Source: Gracilibacteraceae bacterium
GTDB lineage: Bacteria; Bacillota; Desulfitobacteriia; Desulfitobacteriales; Syntrophobotulaceae
Direction: 5' to 3'
Assembly: GCA_031255985.1 (NCBI GenBank)
Contig: JAIRRL010000203.1
Location: 1 to 9,077, forward strand
Length of the DNA: 9,077 nt
Within the stretch, counting starts at the first letter, position 1, and each line of letters begins with the position of its first letter. Made by a program: the position numbers and the translations under genes. The notes beneath the pieces are model-generated. The model was not told the origin of the DNA. It saw only the letters and a program-made list of their open reading frames with translations, and searched no databases. This document shows, in pieces, positions 4,629-9,077 of the stretch.

Positions 4629-6100
4629 AAACCGGACGGCTCTTCCGCGATGTTGATCATGATATTTTTCATCTGCGTGTAATGGTCAAGGATGACCTTA
4701 TGGGTTTCGCGCCCGATGCCTGAAGCCTTATAGCCGCCGAAAGGCGCTCCCGCTTGGACGTCGTTATAATTGTTGACCCACATGCGTCCGGTCTCAATGG
4801 CGCGGCACACGCGGATCGCCCGGTTAATATCACGGGTCCAGACCCCGCCGCCCAAACCGTAGGCGTTGTCGTTGGCCATGCTGATCACTTCTTCTTCCGT
4901 CCGGAATTTGATGATCACCGCCACCGGCCCAAAGATTTCCTCGCGGGCGATTTTCATGTTATTGGTCACATTGCCGAGCAAGGTCGGGCGCATGAAGCAG
5001 CCTTTGGCCAGTTCGCCCTCGGTGATCCGTTCGCCGCCGCAGAGAACGGTCGCGCCTTCTTTTTTACCTTCCTCAATCCAGCCCAGAATCTGCTGCAGAT
5101 GTTCCTCATAAATCTGCGCTCCCATCTGAACGTCGGATTCCCAGGGCAGGCCGACCTTGACTTTATTGAAAGCCTTGACCGCGTCGGCCACAAATTTGTC
5201 ATAAATATCCTCATGGACGAAAACGCGCGAGCCGGCGCAGCAAACCTGACCCTGATTAAAGAGGATGCCCAGCTGAATGCCGTCGATAGCCATATCCCAT
5301 TTGCAATCGGGGAAATAAATATTCGCGGATTTGCCGCCCAGTTCCAAAGTGGAGGGAATGAGCTTGGCCGCCGCCGCGTTGGCCACGCAGCAGCCGATGT
5401 CGGTGGAACCGGTAAAAGCCAGCTTGCGGAAACCGGGATGATCGAGAATATATTGGCCGGAACGCGAGCCTCTGCCGGTCACGACATTGAAGACTCCTTT
5501 GGGCAGCACATCCTGAACCAGGCGCGCCAACTCCAGCACCGACAGCGAAGTGTAGCTGGAGGGCTTAAAGACGGTGCAGCAGCCCGCGGCCAGCACCGGA
5601 GCCAGTTTCCAGGCGGCCATCAGGAAGGGGAAGTTCCAAGGAACGATCTGGCCGACGACGCCGATCGGTTCGCGCAAAATCAGCGACATGATGGTTTCGC
5701 TGAGCATCATGGCGGAGCCTTCTTCCGTGCGGATAGCGCCGGCGAAATAACGGAAATGATCGGCGGCAAACGGCACGTCGATGGTCATGGTTTCCCGGAT
5801 CGGTTTGCCGTTGTCCCAAGTTTCCGTCTGGGCCAGATGTTCTTTGTTCGCATCGATAATATCCGCTATTTTCAGCAAAATATCCGCCCGTTCGGCTGGA
5901 TGCACCTTTTTCCAGGTGGCAAAAGCTTTCCAGGCGGCTTCTACCGCGGCGTCCACATCCTCTTTGGCGGCTTCGGCGCAGGTCGCGAGTTTTTCGCCGT
6001 TGGCCGGGCTGAACGAATCAAAGGTCTCGCCTCCGGCAGCGGGCCGCCAGGCCCCGTCGATGAACAGATCGTACTTTTGCAGCAATTCCGGTTTCTTCAT
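4616..6100 (-). CDS. NAD(P)-dependent aldehyde dehydrogenase (acetaldehyde dehydrogenase II / ExaC-like)
   Basis: The enzyme oxidises an aldehyde to a carboxylic acid with NAD(P)+. Its 494 residues are standard for the ALDH superfamily. Visible landmarks are PWNFP with N156 (oxyanion hole), FKPS with K179 (cofactor), FTGSTDIG (229-236), LELGGKS with general base E253, FNQGQVCCAGSR with the catalytic cysteine at C287, and EEIFGP with E388 (ribose). The ETWDNGKPIRET stretch (93-104) and the AGAPFGGYKASGIGRE tail region point to the AldB/ExaC/AcoD-like group acting on acetaldehyde or similar short aldehydes; the substrate is an inference. It is cytoplasmic with no signal peptide. The start has AAAGGGG about 7 nt upstream. 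It is a single-gene unit with its own promoter at 6250-6278, and no alcohol dehydrogenase or microcompartment gene is beside it. It faces galE convergently. Confidence 0.94.
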   Translation of the reverse strand: MKKPELLQKYDLFIDGAWRPAAGGETFDSFSPANGEKLATCAEAAKEDVDAAVEAAWKAFATWKKVHPAERADILLKIADIIDANKEHLAQTETWDNGKPIRETMTIDVPFAADHFRYFAGAIRTEEGSAMMLSETIMSLILREPIGVVGQIVPWNFPFLMAAWKLAPVLAAGCCTVFKPSSYTSLSVLELARLVQDVLPKGVFNVVTGRGSRSGQYILDHPGFRKLAFTGSTDIGCCVANAAAAKLIPSTLELGGKSANIYFPDCKWDMAIDGIQLGILFNQGQVCCAGSRVFVHEDIYDKFVADAVKAFNKVKVGLPWESDVQMGAQIYEEHLQQILGWIEEGKKEGATVLCGGERITEGELAKGCFMRPTLLGNVTNNMKIAREEIFGPVAVIIKFRTEEEVISMANDNAYGLGGGVWTRDINRAIRVCRAIETGRMWVNNYNDVQAGAPFGGYKASGIGRETHKVILDHYTQMKNIMINIAEEPSGFYPE

Positions 6101-6243
6101 GATATGTCCCCTTTCATATTATAAGATTTGTAAAATAATCCGCGGCCCTGATTCCCGCTCTTCCCTGTCAGGTAGCCTGTAAGCGGCTTTTTCGCAAGGA
6201 AGACGTAATAGTCTGAAAATACATTCAAATCAGGTTATTCCTA
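6101..6243 (-). promoter_or_regulatory. 143-nt leader of the aldehyde dehydrogenase gene
   Basis: The leader contains small inverted repeats: AGAC/GTCT around 6201-6214, AGCC/GGCT around 6170-6190, and CCTGA/TCAGG around 6145-6177. No T-run terminator is seen. The stretch CAGGGAAGAGCGGGAATCAG slightly recalls parts of cobalamin riboswitches, but the complete core is absent. No identified regulator site; I list it because the leader is long for a single metabolic gene. Confidence 0.25.
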
Positions 6244-6249
6244 AATACG

Positions 6250-6278
6250 AGTATACTGCACCTATTTATCATTGTCAA
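6250..6278 (-). promoter_or_regulatory. Consensus promoter of the aldehyde dehydrogenase gene
   Basis: On the minus strand TTGACA (6278-6273), a 17-bp spacer, and TATACT (6255-6250) form a strong sigma-70-type promoter. The start near 6243 gives a leader of about 143 nt before the ATG at 6100. Confidence 0.8.
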
Positions 6279-6296
6279 GCGCCTCTATAAAATTTG

Positions 6297-6335
6297 CCGC
6301 AGGTAATTTCGGCCGGGAATTTCCCCCGCAGGTAA
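6297..6335. repeat. 10-bp direct repeat CCGCAGGTAA
   Basis: CCGCAGGTAA occurs at 6297-6306 and 6326-6335, 29 bp apart. The second copy makes up most of the terminator loop; the first lies just before the stem. It could be a protein site, or allow alternative pairings around the terminator. Confidence 0.5.
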
Positions 6336-6351
6336 AAATTCCCGGCTTTTT
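6312..6351 (+). terminator. Strong intrinsic terminator before the export operon
   Basis: GCCGGGAATTT (6312-6322) pairs perfectly over 11 bp with AAATTCCCGGC (6336-6346), with a 13-nt loop, directly followed by TTTTT (6347-6351). The T-run is on the plus strand only, so it stops rightward transcription. No plus-strand gene lies between galE and this point. It may end a long galE read-through transcript antisense to the aldehyde dehydrogenase, end an unannotated small RNA, or insulate the export operon. Confidence 0.85.
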
Positions 6352-6386
6352 CACGGCCGCTTCACTCTCTATTCACAAGCGAGGTG

Positions 6387-6392
6387 TATAAT
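6387..6392 (+). promoter_or_regulatory. Likely -10 box for the export operon
   Basis: A perfect TATAAT lies at 6387-6392, after the terminator and 34 bp before the adaptor start codon. I see no good -35 at 16-18 bp (the 17-bp position reads ACTCTC; TTCACT lies 20 bp upstream), so activity may need an activator. Confidence 0.45.
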
Positions 6393-6425
6393 ACAGGAAA
6401 AATATTTTAAGCGGGAGGTAAAGAC

Positions 6426-8087
6426 ATGAGTAAATCCGGGCGTCCGCCCAAATGGATTTTCATTCTGCTGGCGGCGGCGCTGCCGCTGGCGCTCGTCGCG
6501 ACGCTCGGCTGGGGAGGCCGGCAAGGCGTCCGGACTGAGGAGACGGAACTGTTGAGCGCGCAGGCGGAAAGAGGCGACATAATCAACATAGTGAACGGAT
6601 CCGGCACAGTGCTGCCGGTCGAGCAGTACGACATCGTTTCTCTGGTGCAGGGGGACATCCTGGAAGATAATCTGGAGGCCGGCCAAACGGTGACGGCGGG
6701 GGATTTTCTCTACCGCATCGACTCAGACGACGCGCGCAACAATATCGAAAAATCGCGCGTGGCGCTGGAACGACAGCGGCTCTCTTACGAAGAAAGCCTG
6801 GAAAACGCGGCTCACCTGACAATTACGGCGCCTTTCGCCGGCGTGGTCACGGCGGTAAATGTGAAAACGGGGGATCAAGTCGGCAATAACGCGGAAATAG
6901 TCACAGTCGTCAACGCGGAACAAATGCTGGCGACGCTGCCCTTTAACGCGGCGGACGCCAAATCGCTGCGGGTAGGGCAGGAAGCGACCGTTTATCTGGA
7001 AGAAACCGGGGAGAGTTTTGCCGCTGCAGTCAACAAAATCTCAAGCGGCGCCTATGTGACGGCGGGGGGCGGGCAGGTCAGCGACGTGGAGCTGGTTTTC
7101 GCCAATCCCGGCGCTCTGCTGCCCGGCAATATGGCCTCGGCGCAGGTCGGGGATCTGGCCTGCCAGGCCGCGGGCGAAGTGACCTACAGCGAGGAAAAAA
7201 CAGTGCGGGCGCAAGTCGCGGGCGAAGTGGCGGAATTGCCGGTTGCCGCGGGCGACCGGGTCGCCGCCGGGGAAACGCTGGCGGTTCTCGCCAATAAATC
7301 CACGGAAGTGAGCGCCCGTTCCGGCGAGCTTTCTCTGCGGGACGCCCAGCTATCCCTCGCCAATATGGAAAAACAATTGGAGAACTACAATATCACTTCG
7401 CCGATCACCGGCACGGTCGTTTCCAAAAATTACAAGACCGGGGATACCCTGGACAGCAACCGCACGGTGCTGGCGACGGTGGCCGATATGTCCAGCCTGG
7501 TGTTTACGATGAATATCGACGAGCTTGATATTCGCCAGATTTCGGCGGGGCAGGAAGTGGCCGTCACGGCGGACGCCATCGCGGACACGGTGTTTCAGGG
7601 CCGGGTGCGCGCGATCGGTCTCATCGGCGCTTCCAGCAACGGCGTCACGACTTATCCGGTCGAAGTGCTGATTGAAACCTATGAAGGGCTTTGGCCCGGC
7701 ATGAACGTCAGCGCCGATATAGTGGCGGCCAAGGCGGAAAATGTCCTCCTGATCCCGGCCGCCGCCGTCCAGCGCGGCAATCTCGTCCTGGTAAAACAAG
7801 AGTACAGCGGCCGGGAAGGCATGGGGGAAACGGCGGAACGGGAAGGAGCGCCGGCCGGCTACGTCTGGACGCGAGTGACCACGGGCCTGACGGACGGAAA
7901 CCTGGTTGAGATAACAAGCGGCCTGACGGAAGGGGCGGAAATCGCCTACACGCCGCCGGTCACAGCCGCCAGCGGCCAGAACGTCATGACCTTCAACGCC
8001 ATACCGGGCGGCGGTGGCGGTCAGACTACTCCCGGCCAGAGATCCGGGGGCGGCGGCGTGATTATTCGCGAGGAAGTCCGGAGGTGA
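6426..8087 (+). CDS. HlyD/MacA-type efflux adaptor with duplicated core
   Basis: This is the membrane-fusion (adaptor) protein of an ABC exporter. One N-terminal membrane anchor (about residues 9-28) precedes an extracytoplasmic region. The first adaptor module has half-lipoyl motifs at about 69-98 (SLVQGDILEDNLEAGQTV) and 132-153 (ITAPFAGVVTAVNVKTGDQV), a short helical hairpin between them and a beta-barrel to about 241. A second module follows: half-lipoyl 260-290 (RAQVAGEVAELPVAAGDRV), hairpin 295-320, half-lipoyl 323-343 (ITSPITGTVVSKNYKTGDTL), barrel to about 435, and a membrane-proximal domain to about 510. The tail of about 528-544 is glycine-rich. At 553 residues it is longer than a single-module MacA (about 370-390). 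The start has GGAGG 7 nt upstream. It overlaps the ATPase gene region through GGAGGTGAATATG, so translation is coupled. Exported substrate unknown. Confidence 0.9.
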   Translation: MSKSGRPPKWIFILLAAALPLALVATLGWGGRQGVRTEETELLSAQAERGDIINIVNGSGTVLPVEQYDIVSLVQGDILEDNLEAGQTVTAGDFLYRIDSDDARNNIEKSRVALERQRLSYEESLENAAHLTITAPFAGVVTAVNVKTGDQVGNNAEIVTVVNAEQMLATLPFNAADAKSLRVGQEATVYLEETGESFAAAVNKISSGAYVTAGGGQVSDVELVFANPGALLPGNMASAQVGDLACQAAGEVTYSEEKTVRAQVAGEVAELPVAAGDRVAAGETLAVLANKSTEVSARSGELSLRDAQLSLANMEKQLENYNITSPITGTVVSKNYKTGDTLDSNRTVLATVADMSSLVFTMNIDELDIRQISAGQEVAVTADAIADTVFQGRVRAIGLIGASSNGVTTYPVEVLIETYEGLWPGMNVSADIVAAKAENVLLIPAAAVQRGNLVLVKQEYSGREGMGETAEREGAPAGYVWTRVTTGLTDGNLVEITSGLTEGAEIAYTPPVTAASGQNVMTFNAIPGGGGGQTTPGQRSGGGGVIIREEVRR

Positions 8088-8089
8088 AT

Positions 8090-8782
8090 ATGCTTATAGT
8101 TTTTGACAAAGTTTCAAAAATTTATAAAATGGGGGAAGAGGAAGTGCGGGCGGTGGACTCCATCTCCCTCCAGGTGGCGCGGGGAGAATTCGCCGCGATT
8201 ATCGGGCAGTCCGGCTCCGGCAAATCCACCTGCATGAACATCATCGGGGCGCTGGATACGCCGTCCGCGGGCAAATACTATCTGGAGGGCCAGGATGTCA
8301 GCGCTCTCAACGACGACAAGCTGGCGGAAATCCGCAACCGGACTATTGGGTTTATTTTCCAGCAGTACAATCTGATCCCCAAGCTGAATGTGACGGAAAA
8401 TGTGGAGCTGCCGCTGCTTTATTCCGGTATGCCCCGGACGGAGCGGCAGGAACGGGTCGCGGCCGCTCTGGCTAAAGTCGGCCTGAGCGACCGCGGCCGG
8501 CATATGCCCAATCAGCTTTCCGGCGGGCAGCAGCAGCGCGTGTCCATCGCCAGGGCTCTGGTGGTGAATCCGTCCATTATTTTGGCGGACGAACCGACCG
8601 GAGCGCTGGATTCGCAGACGGGCAAGGAGGTTCTCGCTTTGCTCTGTCAGCTTAACCGGGAGGGCAACACTATCATCCTGATCACGCACGACGCGGGGAT
8701 CGCCGCCGCCGCCAGCCGCCATATCCGGCTCCGGGACGGGCGCGTGATCGCGGACGAGCAAAAAGGAGGGACGGCGGCGTGA
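8090..8782 (+). CDS. MacB/LolD-type ABC transporter ATPase
   Basis: This 230-residue ATPase powers the adjacent permease. It has Walker A GQSGSGKST (39-47, K45), Q-loop at Q91, the ABC signature LSGGQ (143-147), Walker B IILADE with catalytic E168, the D-loop GALDSQ, and the switch histidine H200 in ITHD. The IYKMGEEEVRAVDSISLQV opening and the NLIPKLNVTENVELPL segment are typical of the MacB/LolD/FtsE-related type of ATPase that drives mechanotransmission permeases. I chose ATG 8090 because GGAGG (8080-8084) is 5 nt upstream; a GTG at 8084 overlaps that ribosome binding site and would add only two residues. It starts 2 bp after the adaptor stop and its own stop overlaps the permease start in GTGA, so the three genes form one operon. 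Confidence 0.95.
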   Translation: MLIVFDKVSKIYKMGEEEVRAVDSISLQVARGEFAAIIGQSGSGKSTCMNIIGALDTPSAGKYYLEGQDVSALNDDKLAEIRNRTIGFIFQQYNLIPKLNVTENVELPLLYSGMPRTERQERVAAALAKVGLSDRGRHMPNQLSGGQQQRVSIARALVVNPSIILADEPTGALDSQTGKEVLALLCQLNREGNTIILITHDAGIAAAASRHIRLRDGRVIADEQKGGTAA

Positions 8783-9077
8783 AATTATGGCAGGCTTTTC
8801 GTCTGGCGCTGAAAAGCATCCTGAGCAGCAAAACGCGTTCGCTGCTGACCATGCTGGGCGTGATCATCGGCGTGGCGGCGGTTATCGTCCTCGTCAGCCT
8901 GGTGAACGGTTTTTCCAGTGATATGACCTCGTCCTTTGAATCGATGGGAACAAATCTGATCCAGGTGACGGTGTTCGGCCGCGGCGGGAACATGGTCGTC
9001 AAACCGGCGGATCTCATGGCTTTCGGCGAGGAACGCCGGGAACTGCTGGCCGCCGTTTCCCCCGCCGTCACAGTGGG
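8779..9077 (+). CDS. MacB/FtsX-type ABC transporter permease, N-terminal part
   Basis: A GTG start (8779-8781) overlaps the ATPase stop as GTGA and has AGGAGG (8764-8769) 9 nt upstream. The 99 visible residues begin MKLWQAFRLALKSILSSKTRS, then a first membrane helix (about 23-43, LLTMLGVIIGVAAVIVLVSLV), and the start of the extracytoplasmic domain (SSDMTSSFESMGTNLIQV). This is the standard N-terminal layout of MacB-type permeases (MacB_PCD). The gene runs off the right edge. With the adaptor and ATPase it forms a MacAB-like exporter; such systems export peptides, antibiotics or other small amphiphiles, but nothing here fixes the substrate. Confidence 0.93.
   Translation, partial: MKLWQAFRLALKSILSSKTRSLLTMLGVIIGVAAVIVLVSLVNGFSSDMTSSFESMGTNLIQVTVFGRGGNMVVKPADLMAFGEERRELLAAVSPAVTV

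Noticed and set aside
4754..6124. 456-codon open frame on the plus strand opposite the aldehyde dehydrogenase
   Set aside because: Shadow of GC-rich coding sequence; it is rich in His, Arg, Gly and Phe, shows no family motif and no ribosome binding site, while the minus-strand frame has every ALDH motif.
8084..8089. GTG start for the ABC ATPase
   Set aside because: The GTG overlaps the GGAGG sequence needed as ribosome binding site; ATG 8090 has a proper 5-nt spacer.
8114..8761. 215-codon minus-strand frame opposite the ABC ATPase
   Set aside because: Shadow frame; the plus-strand ATPase has all nucleotide-binding motifs.

Overview
The window looks like a chromosomal segment of a fairly GC-rich Bacillota (Firmicutes) bacterium, probably clostridial or a related anaerobic lineage. 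The support is indirect: strong GGAGG-type ribosome binding sites before almost every gene, consensus TTGACA/TATAAT promoters, a tRNA with encoded CCA, a clostridial-style secreted carbohydrate-binding protein, and a MDGY-type small helix-turn-helix reading frame. No gene here fixes the genus. Composition shifts from mixed, locally AT-rich sequence (1-2090) to strongly GC-rich coding sequence from about 2990 onward.

Left part (1-2090), mostly minus strand. The 5' two-thirds or less of a secreted beta-helix/carbohydrate-binding protein (620 to the left edge) has its own extended -10 promoter and a leader of about 260 nt. Upstream, in the same direction, lies an OmpR/PhoB-type response regulator (1623-958) with no histidine kinase beside it. 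It is preceded by a broken or frameshifting 42-codon helix-turn-helix gene whose -1 frame ends in an ATGA overlap with the regulator; both are served by a very good sigma-70-type promoter at 1782-1810. Diverging from it is a second good promoter (1859-1887, plus strand) with four alternating copies of a TTCGATATGAT half-site, but without the gene such an operator would normally control. It runs instead into a perfect 17-bp inverted repeat (1931-1998) and a GC-rich scrap of coding-like sequence (1991-2077). This looks like the scar of an insertion or deletion.

Middle part (2093-4591), plus strand: a DUF1697 protein, a tRNA-Leu(CAG) with a perfect consensus promoter and a long imperfect hairpin just downstream, a four-helix membrane protein of unknown role, and galE (UDP-glucose 4-epimerase). 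Then comes a convergent NAD(P)-dependent aldehyde dehydrogenase (6100-4616, minus) with its own consensus promoter and a 143-nt leader.

Right part (6426 to the edge), plus strand: a translationally coupled export operon made of a HlyD/MacA-type adaptor with an internally duplicated adaptor core, a MacB/LolD-type ABC ATPase, and the start of a MacB/FtsX-type permease. Together they would form an ABC efflux complex. A strong plus-strand intrinsic terminator (6312-6351) stands before this operon although no plus-strand gene precedes it closer than galE, which raises the possibility of a galE transcript running antisense through the aldehyde dehydrogenase gene.

I found no CRISPR array, integrase, transposase or complete mobile element, and no convincing new multi-gene system. 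The most unusual parts are the orphan operator/inverted-repeat scar, the A7 frameshift in front of the regulator, and the duplicated adaptor.
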